From an uncultured Hyphomicrobiales bacterium (lineage in GTDB: Bacteria > Pseudomonadota > Alphaproteobacteria > Rhizobiales > Beijerinckiaceae): a stretch of DNA of 60,952 bases. Positions 35,225 through 43,728 of this stretch are shown piece by piece. Within the stretch, counting starts at the first letter, position 1, and the number at the start of each line of letters is the position of its first letter. The notes below the pieces were generated by a model. It made no database searches, had not been told where the DNA came from, and worked only from the letters and a program-made list of their open reading frames with translations. The DNA lies in assembly GCA_903930675.1 (NCBI GenBank), contig CAIYZJ010000050.1, positions 1-60,952 on the forward strand, in the 5' to 3' direction. Both the position numbers and the translations under genes were made by a program.

Positions 35225-36990
35225 CAGCGGGCTCCTTCGCGCAAGGCTTTTGTGGCTTGGGCATCCAGCACGCCGTCAGAGGACACAACCACGGCATAAT
35301 CGCTGAGCGCGTGGGCCGTGCTGACATAGCCAAGCCGCACATCGCGCGCCACCAATCCGGGATCGCGCGCGCTGGGTTGGCCCCAGCCGCCGCCGCCGGG
35401 TGTTTCAAGCCGCACATGCCTGCCATGGGCCAGTTTGACATCGGTGATTTTGGAGGCCAACGGCGGCGTCTGCTCGCCCGTATCGCTTTGCCATGTAAAC
35501 CGGTTGAGCGCGGCAGCCTGCCCGCCATTGACACCGAAGGGAGCAAAGCGGCCACGCTCGCCCAGCAAAAACACATCCGCCCCGTCGGGTGACAGGGTTT
35601 CGATTTCATAAATCGCGCCCAAGCCGCCGCGATGCGTGCCCGCACCCGCGCTGTCGGGCCGCAGGGCCCATTGGGTAAACATCACGGGATAGGAGGCTTC
35701 CAGAATCTCGGCGGGGGGAATGGTTGCCATCGAAATCGGATTGTTGCCATGGCTCAGCCCGTCCGATTCCGGATTGCCGCCCAAGCCGCCGCCGAAGAAG
35801 GAGAACATCACATAACGCTGGCCATTGGCGCGGTGTCCGGCCATCGACAGCGCATTGATGGTGCCGAACGGGGCGGCCATCGCCTGATCCGGCATCGCCT
35901 TGGCCAAAGCCCCGAACACCGTGCCGATCACCCGCAAGATAGTTTCGGTATAGCCGCCGACCGGCTTGGGTGCCGACACGCCGAGCAGGGTCGTATCGGG
36001 GATCACAAAGCGGATCGGGGCCAGACAGCCCGCATTGGCGGGCACATCGGTAAAGACATGTTTCAATGCGACATAACAGCAGGCGACAGCGGTGGAATAG
36101 GCAATGTTGAGCGGCCCCGCGCAGGGCTTGGACGAGGCCGAGAAATCCAGCACCATCCCGTCGCCTTTGATGGTCAGGGTCAGTGCGATGGTGAGCTTGT
36201 CATTGGTGACGCCGTCATTGTCGAGATAGTCCTCGAATGTGTAATCACCATCCGGCAGGGCTTTGATGGTCTCGCGCATCATCGCTTCGGCACGCGCCGT
36301 CAGCACGTCGAGTGCGGTTGTGACCGTCTCGTCGCCATAATCGTCGAGCAGGCCGCGCAGCCGCTTTTCGCCAAGATCGAGCGCGTTCAACTGGCCGTTC
36401 AAATCACCGAAATTGGATTGCGGCACGCGGCTATTGGCGGCCAGAATGGCCAGTATATCCTCGTTCATGCGGCCCGCGCCGATCAGCTTGACGGGCGGAA
36501 AGCGCACCCCTTCCTGAAAGCTCTCGGTGGCGCGCGCATTGAAGCCGCCGGGCACATTGCCGCCGATATCAAGCCAATGGCCGACCGAGGCCAGCCAGCA
36601 GAACAACCGCCCCTGCCTGAAAATCGGACGCACCAGCCGGAAATCATTCAGATGAGTACCCCCGTCATAGGGATCGTTGAATAAAAACGTATCGCCTTCC
36701 TGCAAGCCCCCGTCACGCGCCACTTTGTCGATGACAGCCTTGACGGCAAAGGCCATGGCCCCGACAAAAATCGGCAAACCGGTGGTGCCCTGCACCAAGG
36801 TCGCGCCTGTTTCGGCATGATAGAGCCCGTGGCAGGCATCGCGCGCTTCGGCGATGATCGGGTTGAAAGCCGAACGATACAGCGTCGCATCCATCTCGTC
36901 GGCGATCTGCTCCAGCCGTCCCTTGAGGACGGCCAGCGTCACAGGATCAAGTGTCACACCCTCCTGCACTGTCTTGCCCGCACCACTCAT
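35224..36990 (-). CDS. hyuB: Hydantoinase/oxoprolinase family protein, subunit B
   Basis: Second subunit of the ATP-dependent hydantoinase/oxoprolinase-type complex, 588 residues, usual for HyuB. Characteristic segments include LKGRLEQIADEMDATLYRSAFNPIIAEARD, FNDPYDGGTHLNDF, and FSASSKPCAGPLN, with a C-terminal GGGGWGQPSARD. It pairs with HyuA downstream (one-base overlap) and overlaps the lyase stop upstream (ATGA). The complex opens a ring amide using ATP in characterised hydrolases. Substrate not predictable from sequence alone; see the cluster-level finding. Confidence 0.92.
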   Translation of the reverse strand: MSGAGKTVQEGVTLDPVTLAVLKGRLEQIADEMDATLYRSAFNPIIAEARDACHGLYHAETGATLVQGTTGLPIFVGAMAFAVKAVIDKVARDGGLQEGDTFLFNDPYDGGTHLNDFRLVRPIFRQGRLFCWLASVGHWLDIGGNVPGGFNARATESFQEGVRFPPVKLIGAGRMNEDILAILAANSRVPQSNFGDLNGQLNALDLGEKRLRGLLDDYGDETVTTALDVLTARAEAMMRETIKALPDGDYTFEDYLDNDGVTNDKLTIALTLTIKGDGMVLDFSASSKPCAGPLNIAYSTAVACCYVALKHVFTDVPANAGCLAPIRFVIPDTTLLGVSAPKPVGGYTETILRVIGTVFGALAKAMPDQAMAAPFGTINALSMAGHRANGQRYVMFSFFGGGLGGNPESDGLSHGNNPISMATIPPAEILEASYPVMFTQWALRPDSAGAGTHRGGLGAIYEIETLSPDGADVFLLGERGRFAPFGVNGGQAAALNRFTWQSDTGEQTPPLASKITDVKLAHGRHVRLETPGGGGWGQPSARDPGLVARDVRLGYVSTAHALSDYAVVVSSDGVLDAQATKALREGAR

Positions 36991-37853
36991 AAGCCACCTG
37001 TTTCATATTGCTTGCCGCGGGCCAGAATGGCCTTGGTGTCGAGCATCTCGTTGAGTCCGTCGAAATCGAACATCCTGTCACGCATCGCATCCGTGGTGCC
37101 GTCGCGATGCAATGTCCGGTAGAAATCCTGCGCGGTGCGCGCCAGAGCCCGCACAATCGCGCCGGGGAAAATCACCAGCGAAAAGCCCATGGCTTCCAGC
37201 TTGGGCGCGGGCAGGATCGGGGTCTGCCCGCCTTCCACCATATTGGCCAGCAAAGGCAGCGTGCCGCCCAGCGCCTGGCTCAAGCGCGCCAGATCGGCCT
37301 CGCTTTTGGGTGCTTCGACAAACAGCACATCCGCCCCCGCTTCCTTGTAAAGCAGTGCGCGTTCGATGGCGGCGTCAAAGCCGTCGACGGCCACCGCATC
37401 GGTGCGCGCCACGATCAGGGATTCGGAGGAATGGCGGCTATCGACCGCCGCCTTGATCTTGCCGACCATTTCGGTGGCGCCGATCAGGCTTTTATCGGCC
37501 AGATGGCCGCAGCGTTTGGGGAAAGTCTGGTCTTCGAGCTGCAAGGCATTGGCCCCCGCACGCTCGAACAGCCGCACGGTGCGCTCGACATTCAGCGCAT
37601 TGCCGAAGCCGGTATCGGCATCGACAATGAGGGCTGTCGGCACCCGCTCGCGGATCAGCGACAGCGTATCGGCCACTTCCGAGACCGAAACCAGCCCGAT
37701 ATCGGGCCGTCCGAGCTTGGTATAGGCAATGCCCGCGCCGGTCAGGTAGAGGGCCTCAAACCCCGCCGCAGAGGCAATGGCCGCCGTCAAAGCATCGGTG
37801 ACACCGGGGGCGATAACGATTTTGTTCTGCTGGAGACGCTGGCGCAGGCTCAT
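36987..37853 (-). CDS. Isocitrate lyase/PEP mutase superfamily C-C lyase
   Basis: TIM-barrel lyase, 288 residues from ATG 37853, which has AGGAAG eight bases upstream (a GTG at 37862 would add three residues). The active-site loop FPKRCGH (Lys113, Arg114, Cys115, Gly116, His117) with the general-base Cys is intact, and metal-site Asp78 and Asp80 lie in VDADTGFGN. The loop identifies a true lyase such as methylisocitrate, dimethylmalate or oxaloacetate-releasing type rather than PEP mutase. First gene of the operon with hyuB, hyuA and the isochorismatase-like gene. Products would include pyruvate, glyoxylate or a similar ketoacid. Confidence 0.9.
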   Translation of the reverse strand: MSLRQRLQQNKIVIAPGVTDALTAAIASAAGFEALYLTGAGIAYTKLGRPDIGLVSVSEVADTLSLIRERVPTALIVDADTGFGNALNVERTVRLFERAGANALQLEDQTFPKRCGHLADKSLIGATEMVGKIKAAVDSRHSSESLIVARTDAVAVDGFDAAIERALLYKEAGADVLFVEAPKSEADLARLSQALGGTLPLLANMVEGGQTPILPAPKLEAMGFSLVIFPGAIVRALARTAQDFYRTLHRDGTTDAMRDRMFDFDGLNEMLDTKAILARGKQYETGGL

Positions 37854-37898
37854 CACGGACACTTCCTGACAGTTGGCACTTCAAGTCTGAATGATCAC

Positions 37899-37951
37899 AC
37901 ATCTTGCTTTAACATCTTGACGGGTCGACGCAAATCTTCTCAAACATCTTA
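37899..37951. promoter_or_regulatory. Repeated ACATCTT(G/A) boxes between divergent lyase and leuC genes
   Basis: ACATCTTG occurs at 37899-37906 and 37912-37919 and ACATCTTA at 37944-37951, all in the 168-bp gap between the two divergent operons. The 13-bp spacing of the first two is about one helical turn. They could be operator half-sites for a shared regulator; no regulator gene lies next to the cluster. Short boxes may recur by chance. Confidence 0.35.
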
Positions 37952-38021
37952 TCCAAGACTGATCCACCGACCTGTCCACTCGAAACGCCCTTTTCGCAAA
38001 ACTTCTCCGATTGGATGCCCC

Positions 38022-39452
38022 ATGACCGAGCGCGCCGGATCTCTATCCTCACGCCCCAAAACCCTGATCGACAAAATCTGGGATGCGCATGTGATTGTCG
38101 ACCGCGAGGACGGCCAATCGCTGCTGTGGGTCGACCGGCATTTGCTGCATGAAGGGTCGTTCCATGCGTTCGACCAACTCGCCAAACGGCAGGCGCGGCT
38201 GCACCGTCCCGATCTGACCTTCGGCATCGCCGATCACTATGTACCGACCCGCAACCGCAATGCAATGCAGCCCGAAATCAAGCGGATGGTCGACCAGCTC
38301 ACCGACAATTGCGCCAGACACGATGTCACCCTGTTCGGACTGGATGATCCCAGACAGGGCATTGTGCATGTGACCATTCCGGCGCAGGGCCTGACGCTGC
38401 CGGGCAATATCATGGTGTGCGGCGACAGCCACACCTCCACCCACGGCGCCTTCGGGGCCTATGCCTTCGGCATCGGCGCATCCGAGGTCGCCCATGTGAT
38501 GATGACGCAGACCATCTGGCAAAAGCGGCCCAAGGCCATGCGCGTGACGGTGGAAGGTGCTTTGCCCGAAGGCACCGGCGCCAAGGACATCGCCCTGCAT
38601 CTGATTGCCAGTATCGGGGCGGACGGCGCGCAGGGCCATGCCATCGAATATGCCGGATCGACCATCCGCGCTTTGTCGATGGAAGGACGGTTGACGCTGT
38701 GCAATCTATCCATCGAGGCCGGTGCAAGGCTCGGCCTGATTGCGCCCGATGACACGACCTTCGCCTGTCTGCGCGGCAAGCCCTTTGCCCCCAAGGGTGA
38801 CGCCTTCGAGGCAGCGGTGCAGGCATGGCACAGTCTGCGGTCCGATCCGCAAGCCGAGTTCGACCGCGAGGTCACGATCGATGCCAGCGCTCTGGCCCCG
38901 ACCCTGACATGGGGCACCACGCCCGAACAGGCCCTGCCGATCAGTGCCAGCACGCCGGACCCCGCCACAATACAGGATGCCGCCCGCGCCCGCACAATCA
39001 GCGATGCGCTCGATTATATGGGCCTCAAGCCCAACCAGCGGCTCGACAGCATCGCCATCGACCGCGTGTTCATCGGCTCGTGCACCAATAGCCGGATCGA
39101 GGATTTGCGCTCGGCCGCCGCCGTTCTGGAGGGCAAGCGCGCCACAGTGCCGGGGCTGGTATCGCCCGGCTCGGCGGCCGTCAAGCAACAGGCGGAAGCC
39201 GAAGGGCTCGACCGGATTTTCACCGCTGCCGGACTGGAATGGGTCGAAGCGGGCTGCTCGATGTGTGTCGGCATGAATGGCGATCTGGTGCCCGCCGGTG
39301 AACGCTGCGCCTCGACCACCAACCGCAATTTCAAGGGCCGTCAGGGCCCCGGCTCGCGCACCCATCTGATGTCGCCTGCAATGGTGGCCGCCGCCGCCCT
39401 GACCGGCCATCTCACCGATGTGCGGACCCTCGCAAAAGTATCACACCGATGA
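38022..39452 (+). CDS. leuC: Aconitase-family hydratase large subunit (LeuC-like)
   Basis: Large subunit of a two-part 4Fe-4S hydro-lyase, 476 residues, the LeuC length. Cluster ligands are Cys354 (GSCTNSR), Cys412 and Cys415 (GCSMCVGMN). Other signatures are ADHYVPT, GDSHTSTHGAFGAYAFGIG and SMEGRLTLCNLSIEAGAR. As annotated by similarity it is 3-isopropylmalate dehydratase, but no leuA or leuB is near and it is divergent from a hydantoinase/lyase operon, so a related hydratase such as dimethylmaleate hydratase is possible. It shares four bases with the small-subunit gene. The ribosome binding site is weak. Confidence 0.85.
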   Translation: MTERAGSLSSRPKTLIDKIWDAHVIVDREDGQSLLWVDRHLLHEGSFHAFDQLAKRQARLHRPDLTFGIADHYVPTRNRNAMQPEIKRMVDQLTDNCARHDVTLFGLDDPRQGIVHVTIPAQGLTLPGNIMVCGDSHTSTHGAFGAYAFGIGASEVAHVMMTQTIWQKRPKAMRVTVEGALPEGTGAKDIALHLIASIGADGAQGHAIEYAGSTIRALSMEGRLTLCNLSIEAGARLGLIAPDDTTFACLRGKPFAPKGDAFEAAVQAWHSLRSDPQAEFDREVTIDASALAPTLTWGTTPEQALPISASTPDPATIQDAARARTISDALDYMGLKPNQRLDSIAIDRVFIGSCTNSRIEDLRSAAAVLEGKRATVPGLVSPGSAAVKQQAEAEGLDRIFTAAGLEWVEAGCSMCVGMNGDLVPAGERCASTTNRNFKGRQGPGSRTHLMSPAMVAAAALTGHLTDVRTLAKVSHR

Positions 39453-40066
39453 CCCCGTTGATTGTGCTGGACGCCAAAGCCTGCCCGCTGCCGCTCGACA
39501 ATGTCGACACCGACCAGCTGATCCCCGCCCGTTTCATGAAACGGCCGCGCGGTGACGGTTACGGGCAATTCCTGCTGCATGATCTCAGACAGGACGCCGC
39601 CAGTCCGGCCCGCTTGCTGGATCAAGATGCGTTCAAGGGCTGCGAAATTTTGATTGCCGGACGCAATTTCGGCTGTGGCTCGTCACGCGAGGCGGCGGTC
39701 TATGCGCTGGCGGATTTCGGCTTCCGCTGCGTAATCGCCTCCGGCTTCGGCGATATTTTCGCCTCCAACGCCGTCAAGAACGGTGTGCTGCCCGCCCTCG
39801 TCAGCGCGGAGCAAGCCGAAGCCCTGCTGGCCGATGACAGCATCCGTCAAGGCGCGCCGATCCGCATCGACCTGCCCGGACAGCACATCCGCATCGGCAA
39901 TCACAGCATCGATTTTGCGATTGATCCGGTCTGGAAAACCCAATTGCTGAACGGGTGGGACGACATCGACATGACCGTGTCCTATGCCGGTGCCATTGCC
40001 CGTTTCAACCAGTCCGATGCGCTTGCGCGGCCCTGGGCCCAACCGGACCGCTCACCCGCGCAGTGA
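39449..40066 (+). CDS. leuD: Aconitase-family hydratase small subunit (LeuD-like)
   Basis: Swivelling small subunit, 205 residues, paired with the LeuC-like protein through an ATGA overlap. The N-terminus [19 protein letters not shown] and core [23 protein letters not shown] (from residue 71) are family-typical. In housekeeping leucine-pathway LeuD the loop reads SREHAPWAL; here it is SREAAVYAL, a change close to the substrate pocket that suggests a paralog with altered specificity. The last 15 bp overlap the convergent pgi gene. Confidence 0.85.
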   Translation: MTPLIVLDAKACPLPLDNVDTDQLIPARFMKRPRGDGYGQFLLHDLRQDAASPARLLDQDAFKGCEILIAGRNFGCGSSREAAVYALADFGFRCVIASGFGDIFASNAVKNGVLPALVSAEQAEALLADDSIRQGAPIRIDLPGQHIRIGNHSIDFAIDPVWKTQLLNGWDDIDMTVSYAGAIARFNQSDALARPWAQPDRSPAQ

Positions 40067-41692
40067 CTGGATATAGTTGAACAGCCCGCCGCTCGAGGCC
40101 GGCAGTTCCGCGCTGGCGCGGGTGCCATTGACGAAGGGCAGCAGATCGGTGGCCAGTTCCTTGCCGAGCTCGACGCCCCATTGATCAAACGCATTGATGC
40201 CCCAGATCGCCGCTTCGACAAACACGCGGTGTTCATAAAGAGCGATCAACCGCCCGAAGGTGAAGGGATCGAGCTTGCGATAGACAATCGTCAGCGAGGG
40301 CCTGTTGCCCGCAAAGGCCTTGAACGGGGCCAACCGCTTGGCCTCCTCTGCCGCCACCCCTTTGGCGAGCATTTGCGCTTCGGCCTCTTCGGCGGTGCGT
40401 CCTTTCATCAAGGCTTGCGATTGGGCCAGCACATTGGCGAGCAACAAGGCCTGATGCTGCTGCAGATGCGGCTCGTGGCTTTGCGCGCCGATGATGAATT
40501 CCACCGGAATGACATCGGTACCCTGATGCAGCAGCTGGAAAAACGCATGCTGCGCATTGGTGCCCGGTTCCCCCCAGACCAGGGGGCCGGACGGACGCTG
40601 CAAGGCATGGCCGTGCCGGTCCACCGACTTGCCGTTGGATTCCATATCGAGCTGCTGCAAATATGCAGGCAACCGCGACAGACGCTGGTCATAGGGAATG
40701 ACAGCGCGGGCCGGATAATGGCAGATATTGCGGTGCCAGATGCCCGTCAGCGCCATCATAACCGGCGCGTTGTGTTCCAATGGAGCATTGCGGAAATGCT
40801 CGTCCATCGCTTGCCCGCCCGCCAGAAAAGCCTCGAAATGCGTCCGGCCGATCGCCAGCATCAAAGGCAGGCCGATCGCCGACCACAGCGAATAACGCCC
40901 GCCGACCCAATCCCAAAACCCGAAGGTGCGGTCAGCCCTGATGCCGAAGGCCGCCACTTTGGCCAGAGCCGTCGAGACTGCGGCAAAATGATCCGCCACC
41001 GCCTGTTCGCCCAGGGCCGCGACCAGCCAAGCCCGCGCCGACAGCGCATTGGTCATTGTTTCAATGGTGGTAAAGGTTTTGGAAGCGGCAATCACCAAAG
41101 TGGTAGCCGGATCGAGGATCTTCAAAGTATCGGCCAGATGCGCGCTGTCGATATTGGAGACGAAATGCAGGCGCGGCCCGTCATGATAGGGCGCGAGCGC
41201 GAGGCTGGCCATCACGGGGCCGAGATCGGACCCGCCAATGCCGATATTGACCACATCGCGGATCGGCTTGCCCGTCGCCCCCGCAATCGTGCCCGCACGC
41301 ACACCGTCGACAAAGGCAAACAGTCTGGCCAATTCGCCGTGCACATCACCCACCACATCATGCCCGTCAAGCACGACAGAGGCAGAAACCGGTAGCCGCA
41401 GCGCGGTATGCAACACCGCGCGGTCCTCGGAATTGTTGATGCGCTGGGCGGCAAACATGTGATCGCGCAACTCCCCGACACGGGTCGCGCGCGCCAGAGC
41501 CAGCAATTCGGCTCTGACCTCGTCGGTGATGGTGGTCTTGGAATAATCGACCAGCAGATCATCGCAGCGTACCGAGAAATGCCCGAACCTGTCGGGATGC
41601 AGTGCGAACAGATTTTCCATTTTAACGGCATGATGGCTCTGGCGGGCATGGGCCAAAGCCTCCCAATGGGTCTTGATCTGATGAGCGGGCAT
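40052..41692 (-). CDS. pgi: Glucose-6-phosphate isomerase
   Basis: Interconverts glucose-6-phosphate and fructose-6-phosphate in glycolysis, 546 residues, the usual length for the long bacterial form. Signatures include [12 protein letters not shown], the [10 protein letters not shown] segment that binds phosphate, [16 protein letters not shown] and the C-terminal [16 protein letters not shown] with catalytic Lys. ATG 41692 begins [14 protein letters not shown], matching known N-termini; a start at 41779 would add an Arg-rich tail. Downstream of the fructokinase-type gene by 23 bp on the same strand, consistent with fructose use. Confidence 0.97.
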   Translation of the reverse strand: MPAHQIKTHWEALAHARQSHHAVKMENLFALHPDRFGHFSVRCDDLLVDYSKTTITDEVRAELLALARATRVGELRDHMFAAQRINNSEDRAVLHTALRLPVSASVVLDGHDVVGDVHGELARLFAFVDGVRAGTIAGATGKPIRDVVNIGIGGSDLGPVMASLALAPYHDGPRLHFVSNIDSAHLADTLKILDPATTLVIAASKTFTTIETMTNALSARAWLVAALGEQAVADHFAAVSTALAKVAAFGIRADRTFGFWDWVGGRYSLWSAIGLPLMLAIGRTHFEAFLAGGQAMDEHFRNAPLEHNAPVMMALTGIWHRNICHYPARAVIPYDQRLSRLPAYLQQLDMESNGKSVDRHGHALQRPSGPLVWGEPGTNAQHAFFQLLHQGTDVIPVEFIIGAQSHEPHLQQHQALLLANVLAQSQALMKGRTAEEAEAQMLAKGVAAEEAKRLAPFKAFAGNRPSLTIVYRKLDPFTFGRLIALYEHRVFVEAAIWGINAFDQWGVELGKELATDLLPFVNGTRASAELPASSGGLFNYIQSLRG

Positions 41693-41715
41693 GAACGCGT
41701 TTCCTGTAATCGGGA

Positions 41716-42672
41716 CTAACAAAAAGCAAGCGGATCGAGACCGGCCAGCGCGCCGGTTGCGGCTCCCCTGACCGTGCACAAACGGGCCGAGACAGTGACG
41801 GCATAGGCCATCGCCTGCGCCACATCATCCGGTGTCCATGAGGGCATGGCGGCCAGCGACAGGCGTTTGCGGGCTTCAAACCAGCCGAGAAAACCGGCAT
41901 GGAACGCATCCCCCGCCCCGACAGTATCGACAACATCCACAGCGATGCCCGGCACTGTCAAAACCTGTCCCTGATAAAAGGCAATCGCGCCTTGCGCGCC
42001 AAGCGTCACGAGCACCAGTGTGACACCCCGACCGATCCAGCGGCTGGCAATGGCATGGGGATCGACATCCGGCCCATAGGCCAGTTGCAAATCTTCCAGA
42101 CTGGCTTTGACGCAATGGGCGTGATCCAGCGCATGGTCGAATTTGCCTTGCCATTGCGCCGGCGGACCGACAATCGAGGGGCGGTAATTCAGATCAATGC
42201 CGATCAGCCGCGTGGCACTCTCGCGCGCCAGCAGACGGGCCAGCGCATCGCCGACCGGCGGCATGACGAGAGCATAAGAGCCCATCACCAGACATGTCAC
42301 ACCGTCGGGAAAACTTGCGGGCAGATCATCGGGGCCCAAATGCACATCGGCCCCGTCGCCGTAAAAGCTGAAACTGTGCCCGCCCGCACCATCCTGCTGC
42401 ACAATCGCCAGTGTGGTGTGCTGGTCCTTGGAGACAGCATAAGCGAGATCCACCCCCCCGCGGGTCAGGACATCGCGCAAATAGAGCCCGAACCGGTCAC
42501 GCGACAGGCCAGCCAGCAAAGAGACAGGCCGGCCCAAAGCCGCAAAGGCGCGGGCGGTGTTGAAGGCAGAACCACCCGCCACCACGTCGGACGCAAGCCT
42601 GTCATGATCAAGCCTGTCATGATCATGTGTGACAAACACATCCATCAATGCTTCGCCACACACCACGATCAC
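41716..42672 (-). CDS. PfkB-family sugar kinase (fructokinase-like)
   Basis: Ribokinase-fold kinase, 318 residues. The C-terminal signature [16 protein letters not shown] with the catalytic Asp is intact, and the N-terminal [15 protein letters not shown] glycine region is present. Pairing with pgi suggests fructokinase. An in-frame 15-bp duplication near the start (42595-42609 and 42610-42624) produces [10 protein letters not shown] at residues 17-26, between strand one and the glycine region, and is probably tolerated in a loop. Start at 42672 gives the standard [12 protein letters not shown] beginning. Confidence 0.9.
   Translation of the reverse strand: MIVVCGEALMDVFVTHDHDRLDHDRLASDVVAGGSAFNTARAFAALGRPVSLLAGLSRDRFGLYLRDVLTRGGVDLAYAVSKDQHTTLAIVQQDGAGGHSFSFYGDGADVHLGPDDLPASFPDGVTCLVMGSYALVMPPVGDALARLLARESATRLIGIDLNYRPSIVGPPAQWQGKFDHALDHAHCVKASLEDLQLAYGPDVDPHAIASRWIGRGVTLVLVTLGAQGAIAFYQGQVLTVPGIAVDVVDTVGAGDAFHAGFLGWFEARKRLSLAAMPSWTPDDVAQAMAYAVTVSARLCTVRGAATGALAGLDPLAFC
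42595..42624 (-). repeat. In-frame 15-bp tandem duplication in the fructokinase gene
   Basis: AAGCCTGTCATGATC occurs at 42595-42609 and again exactly at 42610-42624, followed by a partial third copy. It encodes DHDRL twice and keeps the frame. Likely a recent slippage or duplication event. Confidence 0.9.
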
Positions 42673-42698
42673 GGCACGCGCCCCGACATGCTATCCGT

Positions 42699-43112
42699 TC
42701 AGACGCGTTCGAACCGGATGTTCTGAGCGCCCTTCCACAGGGTCGATTTGCCGAGGGCGGCAACATTCTCGTTGCCCTCGATGATGGTCAGGAAATGGTT
42801 GCCTGCCAACTGGCCCATCTTGCTGGCGAAATGCACGCCGCCATAGGCCAGCAGAATTTCGGTCTCGCTGATGCCGCCCGGATAGAGGATGAACTGGCCG
42901 GGAGCGGGATAGCTGGTGTGGTTTTCGTAATCGACCCCGAAATCATAGTCACCCAAGGGTATCCAAACGCCTTCGCCGCTCCAGCGCACATGCACGACCT
43001 GACTTTCGAAAGGCAGGCGCGACAGAAACGCCGCACAGGTTTTGGGGGCCGCTTCTTCTTCGAGCTTGCCGATAAAGGTGTAGGGTCCGGCAGTAATCTT
43101 CAATTTGGTCAT
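42699..43112 (-). CDS. DUF3830 cyclophilin-like protein
   Basis: A 137-residue protein of DUF3830, a cyclophilin-like beta-barrel family of unknown function. Conserved content runs KLKITAGPYTFIGKLEEEAAPKTCAAF, SRLPFESQVVHVRWSGEGVWIPLGD and GGISETEILLAYGGVHFASKMGQLAGNHF. ATG 43112 has AAGGA eight bases upstream; ATG 43121 lies on that ribosome binding site and is less likely. Members often sit near amidohydrolase or ABC-transport genes; here it lies between a sugar kinase and a small secreted protein on the same strand. Confidence 0.85.
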   Translation of the reverse strand: MTKLKITAGPYTFIGKLEEEAAPKTCAAFLSRLPFESQVVHVRWSGEGVWIPLGDYDFGVDYENHTSYPAPGQFILYPGGISETEILLAYGGVHFASKMGQLAGNHFLTIIEGNENVAALGKSTLWKGAQNIRFERV

Positions 43113-43216
43113 TTCAGACATCCTTGGCGGTGGGTTCGGTTTCAACTGAACGGGAGTCAGTCGGTATTGATTGTTCTGGCTGGTATTTTTGATTTTTTCA
43201 ATGGCTGGCGCAACAA

Positions 43217-43519
43217 TCAGCTTTTCAGGCAATAATCGCCGCTCTGGTGATAGCCCGACGGGCAGGAGCCGGATTTGGGCATGGCGGGCTTGGAACTGTC
43301 ACTGCTGGCCAGACAATAATCCCCGCTTTGGTGATACCCCGAGGGGCAAGAACCGATTTTGGGCAAAGCCGGACGCGAAGAGCCCGATGACGGCGTGCAA
43401 TAATTGCCGCTCTGGTGATAGCCCGACGGACAAGACCCGTGCTTTTCCATCGGCATCTGGGCCCAAACAGCCTGCCCTGACAGCACAACACCCAAAATCG
43501 CCCACTTCAATCCACGCAT
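43217..43519 (-). CDS. Small secreted protein with three 28-residue cysteine repeats
   Basis: A 100-residue exported protein. A signal peptide covers about 1-21 (LKWAILGVVLSGQAVWAQ). The rest is three near-identical units GSCPSGYHQSG(N/D)YC beginning at residues 28, 56 and 84, exactly 28 residues apart, joined by Ser/Pro-rich linkers. Each unit has two Cys 11 residues apart (30/41, 58/69, 86/97), suggesting one disulfide per unit. GGAG lies seven bases before ATG 43519; a GTG at 43537 is in frame but poorer. I do not recognise an experimentally described family. Confidence 0.75.
   Translation of the reverse strand: MRGLKWAILGVVLSGQAVWAQMPMEKHGSCPSGYHQSGNYCTPSSGSSRPALPKIGSCPSGYHQSGDYCLASSDSSKPAMPKSGSCPSGYHQSGDYCLKS
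43225..43438 (-). repeat. Three 84-bp-period tandem repeats in the secreted protein gene
   Basis: The minus-strand coding sequence repeats a conserved 42-bp block three times at an 84-bp period, with linkers that differ more. The copies keep near-identical codons, which suggests recent duplication or gene conversion. Confidence 0.8.
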
Positions 43520-43728
43520 GACAGACTCCGTCTTCACAAGGTCAACCGCATCATTGTGGCAGCATCGACGCGGCTTGCAACTGTCTCTTCACCACAATCA
43601 TCCATGCAAAAGGCGGGAGGGACAAATACGCCAATAAAAGTTCCAAACCATCGCCGAAAGTCGTAAACTATATGGCACAGGTCGAATAAAGCCCATAAGA
43701 CCTCCCGAGGAAACGCTAAGGACCAAAC

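Noticed and set aside
37008-38021. In-frame upstream extension of the leuC-like gene
   Set aside because: It crosses the opposite-strand lyase gene and shows no family similarity; LeuC length is correct from 38022.
43225-43438. Repeated blocks considered as a CRISPR array
   Set aside because: Only three copies at 84-bp period, in frame within a secreted protein gene, with linkers that encode similar peptides; not a CRISPR structure.
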